Below, one piece after another: positions 27,875-42,899 of a stretch of 64,000 nt of DNA (position 1 is the first letter of the stretch; each line of letters opens with the position of its first letter). The translations under genes were made by a program, and so were the position numbers. Under the pieces are notes generated by a model that was not told the origin of the DNA, ran no database searches, and worked only from the letters and a program-made list of their open reading frames with translations. The stretch is from Ecdyonurus torrentis. Its lineage: Eukaryota; Arthropoda; Insecta; Ephemeroptera; Heptageniidae. The stretch is taken from positions 40,266,014 through 40,330,013 of the forward strand of contig OX439131.1 of assembly GCA_949318235.1 (NCBI GenBank). Direction: 5' to 3'.

Positions 27875-28081
27875 GGGGTGGAAAGGCCCAAATTGTACAG
27901 ACAGGCATGTTATTACCCGTTATGCGGTGCATGGTTTCTACCATGTAATATGTCAGATTAAAGAATGTCACGAGTGTAATGATAAATGTGTATGTTTGTT
28001 ATGTGGTGGCCTATGTACTAGGTACCACTTACTTCATTGTCCATCTTGGACCCTATCATTAAGTCAATATGCCAAAATGTA
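27875..28081 (+). pseudogene. LINE C-terminal Cys-rich end
   Basis: About 68 codons (GWKGPNCTDRHVITRYAVHG..., then CNDKCVCLLCGGLC and HLLHCP) ending at a TAG. It differs at only a few residues from the minus-strand copy at 6664-6883. The shared word GTACACCTTGGTGTTTAATA follows, then an A-rich tail. The Cys/His pattern suggests a zinc-binding knuckle after the RT domain. Confidence 0.7.
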
Positions 28082-28154
28082 GACGTATAGAGTGCAATGT
28101 AAATATATATGTATAAGTACACCTTGGTGTTTAATAAATAAAATAATTATTTTA

Positions 28155-30160
28155 ATATTTTTATTTGATAATAAAATTAATAATATATTTTCTTACGTCT
28201 ATTAATATGATAGACGTGTGTGTGTGTATATGTACACACACGAGACAGAAGTAAAAAGCATACCCATCATAAAGCATGTTATGTGCCCTATCTATTTATT
28301 TAAGCACCATATCATATTAACTGAATTTAAATACACAATTCAATTTTCTAGTATATTATGTATACAGTACGTACATTATGTTTCTAGTGTATTATGGATA
28401 TAATTCTTTTAAAAACATTATATAATTATAATATTTTTACAACGCTATTATGGTAGATCTAAAAATAACACCCTAATTAATATCCTCATTTATATCAGGC
28501 CTAATTATATTATTTTTTCTGTATATATGTAGTAGAACTTTTTTTTATGGAAAAATGTATAGCAGCTAGGTCAAAATTTATTTACAGTATATTGAGTTTA
28601 CATCATATATATAATACTGTACTCCAAATAATGCCTAAGAAAAAATACACACACAAAGAAATTGTGCATGCATCAAATGGAATACACCGCGGTAATAGAA
28701 AATTGCGGGTAAAAATAATTTAAATTATTGTTATATTTTTAGATTATGCAATTAACATTGAAGACCTAAAATTGATCCTATATAACCTCCATACATAGTA
28801 AATATTATTCTTTCAATTATGTATTAATATATAATAGTGTGTATGTACATGTAGGTCTTATCGCCATGTAGGCTTAAGATCAAATTACTAATCAAGTCAA
28901 ATCACATGCGAACAAAAATGTGCCTGTGTGATATATTTCTATAAATAGATTATAATGTGTACTGTTTTTACTTGTTGGGAGCAGCGAATACAATTAAACG
29001 ATTTATAGGATTATCTAACAAATATTGACGATCGACTCAAAATATTGAACAAAAATTTATCTTAAAATTAATATATTTTAAAGAAGAAAAACAAGAAAGT
29101 GAGATGAAATCTGCTAGATTAGTCAAAAAGCTGAACAATATAAAGTTGAAGTTTCTTCAGCTAGAGCTTGCCACATGTCTATAATTAGCACACATATATG
29201 TATAGACTGCAATACATATAGGTATACACCTGTCATACGTGCTAACAAAAGGCAAATTACAGAAAACTCAATTTGAGTACAGGATAACTTAAGTCACTTT
29301 GCTCTTGTGTAATAATTCATTAGGTTTAGTTTATATAATGCACTATGCACGTATTAGCCCGTGGGCGAATAAAAAGCAGCAGGAACTAACGCGCTGCAGG
29401 ATTTGGCCTAATTATTTCCCGAGATTACGATAAGCTATTCTAAGCCAAATATATTTTACGTTTAAAATTTACATATGTATATAACATACATGCGTTTTAC
29501 ACACATAGGTAATTTAATTAAACTTTTATTAACTATAATAATAAAACAAAATAATAACAAAAGGTAACTACTGACGGTAATATTACATAGTTTTTGTTGC
29601 TGTAAAAATCAAGTTCTTCTACATTCTTGTGAATTAAAAATACGGATATCTCTATTAAATTAAAAACTTAAGTTTAGAGAGTAAATATGACATTATAAAT
29701 ACTACTTTCATTTTAAAGAAAAGCAATAAAATTAAAAGAAATATCCTAACATTGCTAAAAAAGAGCAGAAGCTTTAGCAAAGCATTCGAGAGTCCCGAAA
29801 AAGACGAGCAGGGGTTTGACCTAGCACCTAGCTGGCCAGTGACGACGACGCTAGCCAGTGAGTTACGAGCGATGAAGTCAAATTTTGACCCTCAATGACA
29901 GGACATGCTTAATATAAATTAAAATTACGTTACCATGAGTTACCCAGGCGCTACCAAGGAGTTTTCGACGCCTGCTGGCGAACAATTTGCACCAAAATAT
30001 GATTTGCAAAAAACGTCAACCTGTTCTCGTCGGAGCTGCCTGCCACTCTAAATTCAGCATGGCGGATGGCGCACAAAATTAACTTCCCCTTCCCCCCTCT
30101 CGCCCCGACCCCGCAGAGAACTTTTTCTTTTTCATCTGCAAACATGAGATGAGACACGAT
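28155..30160. other. 5' region of the boule-like gene; no exon placed
   Basis: AT-rich to about 29750, then more balanced (29760-30130). On the minus strand this must hold the missing 5' exon or leader of the boule-like gene. Short reading frames exist but none could be linked to the acceptor at 26795. Confidence 0.35.
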
Positions 30161-30549
30161 AGATTGTACCTTTTTATAAATTCCAAAATAAGAAGAATCA
30201 ACAGCAAAATGTGATTATAAGAAAATGGTAGTTAACTCAATTTTTTATTCATCGGAAAATAAATATTATTTGTGAGTTTCAAAAGGCGCGCCATTTTATT
30301 GCAGACTTCCAGCCACTCCCACTCCTGTGATTTTTTTTTTTTTTTTAGTATAATGTTTTATCAGAGGAAATATATTGGTTCCTTTAAAACATAAAAGAAA
30401 ATATTAAAAGCAAATTATTGAGAATTGAATATATAGTTCATAATGTTAAAAAACAAGCTTATTAAGTTTAAGTTCGAGTAATTTTTTTCTGTTCTCCAAT
30501 GACGTCATATTTCGGCGCATGATCATGATAAACTTCATTTGTTTTCTCA
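30161..30549. promoter_or_regulatory. Likely bidirectional promoter, boule-like gene and DJ-1
   Basis: This is the interval between two divergent genes. CCAATGACGTCA at 30496-30507 joins a CCAAT word to a perfect 8-base CRE (TGACGTCA), about 43 bases upstream of the first DJ-1 ATG. GGCGCGCCATTTT occurs at about 30286. The motifs are seen; their use is inferred. Confidence 0.5.
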
Positions 30550-33500
30550 ATGACAGCTGTTTTTTTGAATAGGAGTGCTTTGCGTCGGCTTCCGCAGTGG
30601 TCTCGAATATTGCCTACTTTTTCAACTATTATCATGTCCAAGAAGGCTTTGATAGTTCTTGCCGAAATGGCTGAAGAAATGGAATGTGTGATACCAGCTG
30701 ACACCCTTCGACGTGCAGGGGTAAGCATAAAAATAATGTTACACTTCATTGGTATCATACACCGCCATCCTCAATCTCTAATATTCTAATTGTAGTCTTT
30801 TTCTTATCTCATTTTGTAATGTCAGGTGAAGGTCACAATTGCTGGTCTTAATGGTTCATCTGTTGTCAACTGCAGCAGAGATGTAAAAATCCAACCTGAT
30901 GAAAGCTTAGAAACAGCAATAACTAATGGTCCATATGATGCTGTCATTTTGCCTGGTGGATTGATAGGCTCACAGAACCTTGTTGAAGTAAGTTTTTAAT
31001 TTAAAAAAAAATTTTCAGATGTATAACGTACATACACAGGGTGTCCGATAAATGTATTGCCCGATTTTAAACACGAATTATGCAATGATGCATTTATGTG
31101 TGTACCGCTATGGACACAGAAACTTACAAAGCATTGGATCCATATATGTGAAAAAATGGTAAACATGCATGTAGCAACAATAGCCACAAAAATAGCACAG
31201 CAGGTCAAGGTATAGAGAGTCGGTGGGGAGGGTGTCAACAAAACATGTTGTTCTTCTTCTTCTTTTGTTTGTTAATTTATGTCGTCTGTATCGGTACATA
31301 AAAAGAAAGCTCTAATGCTGTTCGTAAACCCTGGGTGCGTACCGTATTTCGATGAGAGCGCTGTGCAGTGCTGTGGCAATACGGTACGAATTCTGAGCAA
31401 TTTGGATACTTTGCGCTAGCAAATACGGTACGCCAGACCTCTGTGAGGCGCCTCACCTATTTACTTTCAGCAGCGCGCAGAGGCTCTCAGCATCAGCTGC
31501 TGTCCGTTCGGGTCTCTTCGGTAAACGCTGTGAAGCGCTGACAGAGGTGATACGGTACGTTTTGTCAGCACTTTCAGCGCTCGCAAGTGAATACGGTACG
31601 CACCCCCTGTTCTCTTGCACCAAAAAATGCGCATTCCATTTGAATAACCAAAGGCGATCGTCATTTTAGGAGCAGAGAACAGGGTTTACGAACAGCATTT
31701 CTGTCTCTGTACATACATACAGTCAACCAGGGTGAAATTGAAAGTGCGGGGTGAAATTGAAAGCCATAATCACAGACCCGCTTTCAAAGTGCTCTGTGTC
31801 TAGCAAGATAGAGAAAAGTGAAAGCTTGCACATGATTGAAGTTTCAATTTCACCCCGGTTGACTGTACTTGACATTTTAAGTTTTTTCTAAAGAAATGTA
31901 ACAAAATCAAATAATTTTTGTGGGAGTTATTGAAAAAATAGCATTTATAAGGGGTCCATTTTTTACCTCGGTTTCCATTGAACACTGACATTACGCCTGA
32001 AACAGTTGTAAATAATAAGTCCAGAGAAACAAAATTTTGGGTTCTAAGTTATACCATAGTGGTCCTTCCACGTGAGCACCATTTGTAGCTCTACATGTGG
32101 CTAGGCAGACCTGCGTCTCTTGCCAAACGTTACCTATATGTCTTGGGAAGGATGTTCTTCATGACCTCTGTGATGTGCTGCTTTAGTTCATTCAGGTTTG
32201 GATTGGAATAGGGGTAGCATTAACTTTGTCCTTCATGTATACCCACAGGAAAAATTCAGTAGGTGAGAATCAGAATCAGGAGGTGGGGATACATGAAGGA
32301 CAAAGATGGTTTGAAAGTTTATGTGACCCCTGCGTTCCAAACCTGAATGAACTGAAGCAGCGTGTCACAGAGGACGTGGAGAACATACTCTTTCCAAGGC
32401 ACTGGGTAATGTTTGGCAAGAGATGCAGGACCGCCTAGACACGCGGAGAGCAACAAACAGTGCTCATGTAGAAGGATCATACGGTAACTTAGAACCCTAA
32501 AAACTTTGTTTCTTGGGATTTATCATTTACAACTGTTTCAGGTGTGTTATCTTATCATTGTTTTCATAAGGGAATCGAGGTGAAAATGGACCCTTCTGAT
32601 ATATTAATATTTTTAAATAATTTCCCAAAAAATTATTTGATTCTTTTTATTTTATATTTTTAAAATCTAAAAATATCAACAACAACAACAACAAAAAAGG
32701 AGCATTCTTTTAACATATAAAGATTACATTCCTTACCTCATCATTGTGTAATTCATTTTTAAAATCCAGTAATACTTTTTGAACATCCTGTATGATAGAT
32801 CATGTGTATATAAATGTAATTAAAAGTAGCATTGACGTTAACACCATATATTATGTGTTATTTGTTGCTTACTTGATTTTATCATTTACATACTGTATAG
32901 TATCTTCATTGCATATGTATTTCCTTTTCTTATTCTTTTAGAGCATACAAGTACTGTAATGTATATATTGTTATGATAAAATATTATTTGTATTTTCAGT
33001 CAGCATTAGTGGGATCGCTGCTTCAAAAGCAAGAGTCAGAGGGTCGCGTAATAGCTGCAATTTGTGCTGCTCCAACTGCCTTCAAAAAACATGGTGTCGG
33101 CAAAGGCAAACGAATCACATCGTATCCTACTGCCTGCAGCCAGTTTGATGGAACTGAATACATTTACTGTGAAGATCGTGTGGTTGTTGATGGTATGTTC
33201 ATTCATCAATATTATTATATATATATATATAGTTTAATAGAATTAAACTTAAAGAAAAGGATTATAAAGAGAAGTATAAAAACAGTAGAAGTTCTATTAT
33301 GGAGAGGTTGAAATCTCACACGGCACAGAGTTTTAGTTAAAATGTTTACAACATAACTAAAACTCTGTGCCACATGAGACCTCAACCTCTCCATAGAACT
33401 TCTACTGTGGTAAGGCTCTTGCTGGTATTTCTATCCTTTTTCTTAAAGATTAATCCTAACCACGACGATTTTTGCCTTATATAAATAGAAAAAAATGTTA

Positions 33501-33632
33501 ATTTTTTTAGGCAATTTCATCACAAGCCGAGGACCAGGCACTGCACAGGAGTTTTCTTTGGCAATCGTAAAGAAACTGCTAGATCAAGAGGCAGTTGACA
33601 ATTTGGTAAAGTCTATGCTTATCAAACTGTAA
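30550..33632 (+). CDS. PARK7: DJ-1/PARK7 family redox protein, with optional N-terminal presequence
   Basis: The exons are 30550-30720, 30826-30987, 33000-33192 and 33511-33632. From the conserved start at 30634 ([17 protein letters not shown]) the protein has 187 residues; human DJ-1 has 189. Visible marks are the acidic partner E17, the nucleophile elbow AAICAAPTA with C105, and [10 protein letters not shown] near the C-terminus. The position of human His126 is Tyr (SYPTA), so the canonical triad is not fully kept. An in-frame ATG at 30550 adds 28 residues with four Arg and no acidic residue, resembling a mitochondrial targeting signal. That ATG has a weak context (T at -3) while 30634 has A at -3, so leaky scanning could give mitochondrial and cytosolic forms. 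DJ-1 protects against oxidative and glycation stress (family knowledge). Intron 2 holds nested transposons. AATAAA follows at 33773. Confidence 0.95.
31315..31697. mobile_element. Small hairpin element interrupted by another element
   Basis: AATGCTGTTCGTAAACCCTG at the left is mirrored by CAGGGTTTACGAACAGCATT at the right. After removing 31334-31609 the left arm continues TTCTCT and matches the right arm AGAGAACAGGG for 26 bases without mismatch. The host hairpin is about 107 bases. Confidence 0.8.
31334..31604. mobile_element. 271-bp element with GGTGCGTACCGTATT ends and CCCTG duplication
   Basis: The 15-base inverted ends GGTGCGTACCGTATT are perfect. CCCTG at 31329-31333 and 31605-31609 is a 5-base target duplication, confirmed by the single CCCTG in the intact arm of the host hairpin. 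The word ATACGGTACG recurs inside as well as at the right end, and may be the transposase-binding site. It is richer in G and C than its surroundings and non-coding. Confidence 0.85.
31718..31867. mobile_element. 150-bp Tc1/mariner-type MITE
   Basis: The ends TACAGTCAACCAGGGTGAAA and TTTCACCCCGGTTGACTGTA are inverted. A TA on each side fits the Tc1/mariner target. GGGTGAAATTGAAAG occurs twice in tandem in the left half. Confidence 0.75.
33249..33475. mobile_element. Foldback element, GCCTTACCACAGTAG family
   Basis: The left arm AAAGAAAAGGATTATAAAG, CAGTAGAAGTTCTATTATGG and GAGGTTGAAATCTC faces GAGACCTCAACCTCTCC, ATAGAACTTCTACTGTGG and CTATCCTTTTTCTT. The central stem is ACTCTGTGCC/GGCACAGAGT. 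The tail TAATCCTAACCACGACG matches the other copies. It lies in DJ-1 intron 3, 57 bases after exon 33000-33192. Confidence 0.75.
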
Positions 33633-33772
33633 AATGGTATACATAAGTATAAAGATATGGAAATTAAATTGCAAATCAAAATACGCTAAAACTATAATAA
33701 ATTGCTACATCCTATGTTACACAATACATTGTCAGAAATTACATTTTATGTACTTTGTATAAATACATTGAC

Positions 33773-33778
33773 AATAAA
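33773..33778 (+). promoter_or_regulatory. Polyadenylation signal for DJ-1
   Basis: An AATAAA 141 bases after the DJ-1 stop codon, in an AT-rich tail. It is the first canonical signal after the stop. Confidence 0.55.
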
Positions 33779-33900
33779 ACATTTCAATGCATAAAAGATA
33801 TATGTTTATTCTTTATATGCTTTAAACCTAATGATCTGTACTTACAAAGCAATATATTTGGGTGCTATTACCTATACAGTATATTTGATTGCATTACAAC

Positions 33901-34216
33901 TTAAAGGCGTAGAACACCTTGAACAAAAAAGTTGCGTAATATCCTAACAAACCTGAAAATCAACGTTGATTTGGCCGGAGTCATTGATTTCTAATTTATT
34001 TTCCATTCACAAAATGCCGCTGCCGGTCACTGACGTCACAGCTCGCTCGATTTACTTGCGCGTGGACCAGGCGAGATGTGACGTCAGTGACCGGCAGCGG
34101 CATTTTGTGAATGGAAAATAAATTAGATATCAATGACTCCGGCCAAATCAACGTTGATTTTCAGGTTTGTTAGGATATTACGCAACTTTTTTGTTCAAGG
34201 TGTTCTACGCCTTTAA
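33901..34216. mobile_element. TTAA-bounded foldback MITE, copy 4
   Basis: TTAA at 33901-33904 and 34213-34216 bounds a near-perfect palindrome (AAGGCGTAGAACACCTTGAA inward). The stem contains ATCAACGTTGATTTGGCC and CCGGTCACTGACGTCAC. Compared with copies 13515 and 14360, the same bases differ in both arms. It follows the DJ-1 3' end. Confidence 0.9.
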
Positions 34217-35099
34217 TGGTTTTAAATTATTGTAAAATCAATGTTATATTTATTGTACTGCTTTGCATGAACAGGACTTAATATGAAATAGCAGAAATTT
34301 TTAATAACAAAACATTCCTGTTTTTGCAGACTATAGTAATGATTTTTTTTTTTCCTCTCTGAAGTTTAATTTTTTATATTTCCAATTAATTTGATATTTT
34401 TTTAACGTCAAAATAAAAGGTGAACTGTCTTTAATGCTATTATAATATAATATTATTTATATTTACTGCACCTACTGGATATACAACTATCCATTTTCAA
34501 AATAATAAAATAACATCAATATTTTTAATTGGGTAATGTGATATCAATTTTGTAAGATTGAAGCTATATGACGACTTCCCTCAAGGAAAGTACAAATATG
34601 TGTATTTCATTTTTTTTTTTTTTTTCAAATTTAATGTATGATGTGATAAGTAATAATAAAATATTATAAATATGTAAGCATAACAATAATATTAAACGAA
34701 GATTTAACTGTCACACTCATATATCTTAAAAAATGTTGATTAAAAAACAGTATGTTCATAGTCTTGGCATTTATATTTTAAAAATAAAAACAAAATCCTA
34801 CAGATTTGGAAAATCTTTAGTTTATAGCATCTCATTGTTATTGTATTATAAGGTGTGGATCTTCTTTCCCCGTATTTGTCACTACGATATAGCAGAGTCT
34901 CGCGATGAGTATCGTGTTTTATTGATCTCATAATTTATACAGTGATGGGTTGCAGTTTTTTTATGGCTCGTTAAAAAATACAAGATTTGACTACTGTACA
35001 ATTAAAGGCATTATAATAGATCTATGATACTTATAAAAAATTACGGTGAGCAATTGTAACTGACTATTTTGATACAAATGGAGAGGAGAAAATTTCTTG
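34217..35099. other. Intergenic, nothing recognised
   Basis: AT-rich spacer between DJ-1 and the CpG-rich island at 35100. Homopolymer runs only. Confidence 0.4.
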
Positions 35100-35345
35100 T
35101 TAAGTTCGCGGCAAATTTTATCGATCGCGTCGGCGCGGTACTGCAGTGACGTTGGAAGGGTTGCCAGCAACCCCGGGTCTGCGCGCTTCGCGTAGTGGAG
35201 TGCACCACGCTAGACGCGCGACTGAGCACCAGTTCAGAACAAGGGTTCACCGCACGAGGAAGTACAGTACGTCCACATTACATTCACTTGACGCGCGTCG
35301 TGCGATGCCGAACAAACATTCTCGTATCAACGCGGACAGACGCTG
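35100..35345 (+). promoter_or_regulatory. CpG-rich promoter and candidate noncoding first exon of the anoctamin gene
   Basis: This is the most CpG-dense stretch of the window, against a very AT-rich background. At 35160-35171 lies GTTGCCAGCAAC, a perfect match to the X-box rule GTNRCC then RGYAAC bound by RFX factors. The stretch ends in GCTGAACAAAA|GTAAGA, a usable splice donor. The next plus-strand acceptor with coding sequence is 43964. No convincing protein is encoded. Linking it to the anoctamin gene is inference from position and strand. Confidence 0.5.
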
Positions 35346-39452
<4,107 letters not shown>

Positions 39453-39775
39453 TTAAAGGAATAGACCAGAGAAAAAATTAGCATTTATATCACAAATCAC
39501 TTGATGGGACTTACATAAATAACTTTAGTTTGTCTCACCCAACTGTAGCTCCATAGCAGTGATAAAAAAAAATGTTGATTTATGCAGCCCGCACAACATT
39601 TTCATAATAATTTTTGCACATATAAAGTCACGCAAATTGCATACTTAATAGTATTTTCAAGTTCTTTAGTACGGCTTCATTAACATTCTGGTAAAATTGT
39701 CAACAATTTTGAAGATCCCTTTTCGTGTTTATTCATTAAAAAGCATATGTTGTTTTATGTGGTCTATGGCTTTAA
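39453..39775. mobile_element. TTAA-bounded MITE, second family, copy 1
   Basis: TTAA at 39453-39456 and 39772-39775 with inverted ends AAGGAATAGACCA and TGGTCTATGGCT. The inside is not palindromic but matches the copy at 43322-43658 in order (TTACATAAATAACTTTAG, CCAACTGTAGC, CCCGCACAACATTTTCATA). Confidence 0.8.
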
Positions 39776-41815
39776 AATACTATTAAGATATAGAAATTGA
39801 CTTCAAATGGAAGTTTTTGTCTCTCTTTCTCTCTCGTAATAAACATCCAACAGAGAACCATGCAAACGAAGAAATGGCAACATGATCATGATATAAACAT
39901 ACGCAATAATATTTTTTTTAAACTGCGACAAAAGGAGCAAAAAAAAAAAAAAAAAAAAAAAAAATCTTGAAGGGAGTATTTTATTTTTTATATTATATTT
40001 TGTTTAATATATATGTAAAAACAAAAACATATAGCTTACATTTTAACACTTTGAATTTTATATAATAAATTAGTTTCCATTAATATTTCTCCGCATTTTA
40101 GTTTGTTCAAATGTTTCATAAATTTCAAAATAACTTTTATTATGTTTTAAAATTTTAAATAATCATAACGCATTTTTTTTTTTTGTATACGGAAAAAAAC
40201 AGCATACGTTTCTTTAAGTCGTGTCATTTTTTTTTTTTTTAGATATTATTTTTTATAAACTTTGCGCAGTATTTGCTTATGTTATGGTTACTTTATTATA
40301 ATATAGAAAAGTTTAAACTTATCATAAAGTTTCTGAATTTTTTGTTGAATAAAACAGCCTTACTTTGTGAATATTTAAATTACTTGAATTGAAATAATAA
40401 TTGTTATAATATGAAAAACTTGTTTGCATTTTATGCAGATTTATTGCGGTATTTTTTTTTTTTTTTTTTTTTTTTAGTAATTTTCTTTTGCATCACGCCA
40501 AGTTTTAACCAATAAGAATATTTATTAAAACACTTACAGGCATATATTATACCATATAATAAAGATATATACTATACTATGAGCAGGAATCAGTATTTTA
40601 CAAATATTATAGATACTCAAGTGTTTTACTCTGTTTTATTACAGATATTTTTAGCAATATTTATTAACATTGTTTATTTTACATATTTCATTTTATTTAT
40701 ATATGCGTCTTTATATAATTATAATAGGATGAGTTTTTATTATTATTTTTATTTTATTTTGTTATTTTTTTCCAATACATTTTCACTCTCTTATGTACAT
40801 CAAGAATTAATGAGCCTAATAATTGGTGGATGGAGAGAAAAAAAATATCCGAATGCTTAAATGAATGAGTAACTTTTAATGTAAATCATTTTTCAAAACT
40901 CCCATCATTAAAAAAAAATATATACAGTATATTATGTAACTTTTTAGTACAATAAAAAAGAAAACGTTTGCAATGTTTGCTATTATTTTTGAATGTCAAA
41001 ATACTTAAATATAATGACTTTACCAATGTCTCACACAGCAAGCATTTTCTTGTTTCATTTCATTAAACGTATTGCAGTATTATATATTACTACTAGTACA
41101 GAAGATAGAAAATATAACGCAATATATAGTGTAGCCAGGAAACAAGAATAAATAAATTTAATTATTTAAATTATATGTTATATATTTAAAAACCTAATTT
41201 AAAAAAGAAAAAAAATCCATTTTTATGTCCGCATTTCCCCATAAAAATTAAAATTATATTGCTAAACATTACATAGATTAAATTTTTATTAAAGTACTTG
41301 CGTGTAGCATGCCGGTGAGTTTTTATTTTTCTGTTTGTTACACTAGTAGAAATTATCTCTCTCCCTGTTTGTTTTTCTACTTTTTTTTTATGATGGATTA
41401 TTAGATTTTTTTTGTATAAATACACGTTAAAAAGAAATTATTATTCTAAGAGGGTAAATATGTTGAATTTTCTATGTGTATATATTACATTTTTTACTAT
41501 TGTAAAATTATACTTATATATACATACATTATCATGACGCTATATTATATTCCTTTCAGGGTAAGTCAATAACAGCACCTCTTTCTAACCTATATACGTA
41601 GTTATAATGATCGCCACAATGTTGTGGATATGTAATATAATATTATAATTTAAAAAGAGTTGTAACACTGAAATTATGAACTTATTTAATAATCTAGTCT
41701 AGTTCAATGTAGCTATTTATTTATTAATTTTTCTACCTTGTATTTTTTTAATTAATTAATTGTTATTTTAAATAAGCTAATATAGTCCAAGTTTGTTGTA
41801 TATATTTTTTTTTAC

Positions 41816-42131
41816 TTAAAGGCGTAGAACACCTTGAACAAAAAAGTTGCGTAATATCCTGAAAAAAATGAAAATCAACATTGATTTGGCCGGCGTCATT
41901 GATTTCTAATTTATTTTCCATTCACAAAATACCGCTGCCGGTCACTGACGTCACAGCTCGCCCGGTTTACTTGCGCGTGGACCAGGCGAGCTGTGACGTC
42001 AGTGAACCCCAGCGGCATTTTGTGAATGGAAAATAAATTAGAAATCAATGACTCCGGCCAAATCAACGTTGATTTTCAGGTTTGTTAGGATATTACGCAA
42101 CTTTTTTGTTCAAGGTGTTCTACACCTTTAA
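41816..42131. mobile_element. TTAA-bounded foldback MITE, copy 5
   Basis: TTAA at 41816-41819 and 42128-42131 bounds a palindrome of the same subtype as 33901-34216 (stem CCGGTCACTGACGTCACAGC). A few arm mismatches show early decay. It lies in the presumed anoctamin intron 1. Confidence 0.9.
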
Positions 42132-42766
42132 CAAAAAAATACGTTGTATTTACTGGATGTTATAAGCTATACAAGATACAATTAGCATAAAATAATTGAT
42201 TTAATAAAACAAAATTATATAATTTAATATTATATTTCTTATTATAAACTGAATATTATAATACCACCCAACACTTTACAGTAAATTATATTGATTATGT
42301 CACACCTTCATTAATATGAATAGACACCTGGGTACTATAAATATTATTGATTGCAATAATGTAAAGTATCGCCAAATTTAATATATTATAACATTACAAT
42401 ACGTAATTATAGACTTATTGTAAGTAACCATAAAATAATAAACCAAATTAAAATAATAAATTGGACACAGTTACTTGGTTAAATTTAAAAAAAAAAATAA
42501 TTAGTAGCTAAAATTTATGAACTTTTATATGCGTAAAGTAAATTTATTCAAAATTTATTAGAAATATTCAATACTTCTACATGTATGTGAAAACTAGTTT
42601 GTATAGCTGCTTCATTTTTTTTTTAAGTGAATCAGCTTAAAAATACAAATTTTGTGCAAAATATAAATTTGCGATACGAATGTTTTAAAAACATGACCAT
42701 ATTACAAATAAAGATAATTTTTAATTTTTATCTTTTATTATTGGGTTGGTGCCAAATCATGTAATA

Positions 42767-42899
<133 letters not shown>

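Larger units (their letters stand above)
26917..28143. mobile_element. LINE insertion with 5' inversion (twin priming)
   Basis: The segment 26917-27874 carries reverse transcriptase sequence on the minus strand. The segment 27875-28143 carries the LINE C-terminus and 3' tail on the plus strand. The junction is at GGGGTGGAAAGGCCCAAA. The 11-base word TAATTATTTTA flanks it at 26906-26916 and 28144-28154, which fits a target-site duplication. Opposed 5' and 3' parts inside one duplication are the mark of twin-primed reverse transcription. The 3' part is closely similar to the fragment at 6612-7075. It lies just upstream of the boule-like RRM exon, in its first visible intron. Confidence 0.75.
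31037..32790. mobile_element. 1.75-kb foldback element with mariner-like transposase ends in both arms
   Basis: The ends CAGGGTGTCCGATAAATGTA and, inverted, CAGGATGTTCAAAAAGTATT are similar, and GATTTTAAA continues the match. The inner arms pair from about 31868 to 32685 (for example CCTGAAACAGTTGTAAATAA against TTTACAACTGTTTCAGG). In the right arm the plus strand encodes [16 protein letters not shown] and a broken end resembling the C-terminus of mariner/IS630-type transposases. The left arm holds the same region inverted. The element is thus two opposed 3' ends of one transposon. The left arm was later hit by the elements at 31315-31697 and 31718-31867. It lies in DJ-1 intron 2. Confidence 0.65.

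Noticed and set aside
29951..30157. Minus-strand frame as first exon of the boule-like gene
   Set aside because: It ends in a stop before any donor that would join the acceptor at 26795, and resembles no DAZ-family start.
32226..32438. Plus-strand 70-codon frame as a gene in DJ-1 intron 2
   Set aside because: It is a broken transposase end in the right arm of the foldback at 31037-32790, with the same region inverted in the left arm.
40579..40860. Plus-strand 93-codon hydrophobic frame
   Set aside because: The Phe/Tyr/Ile-rich content follows from AT-rich DNA; no family match or splice context.
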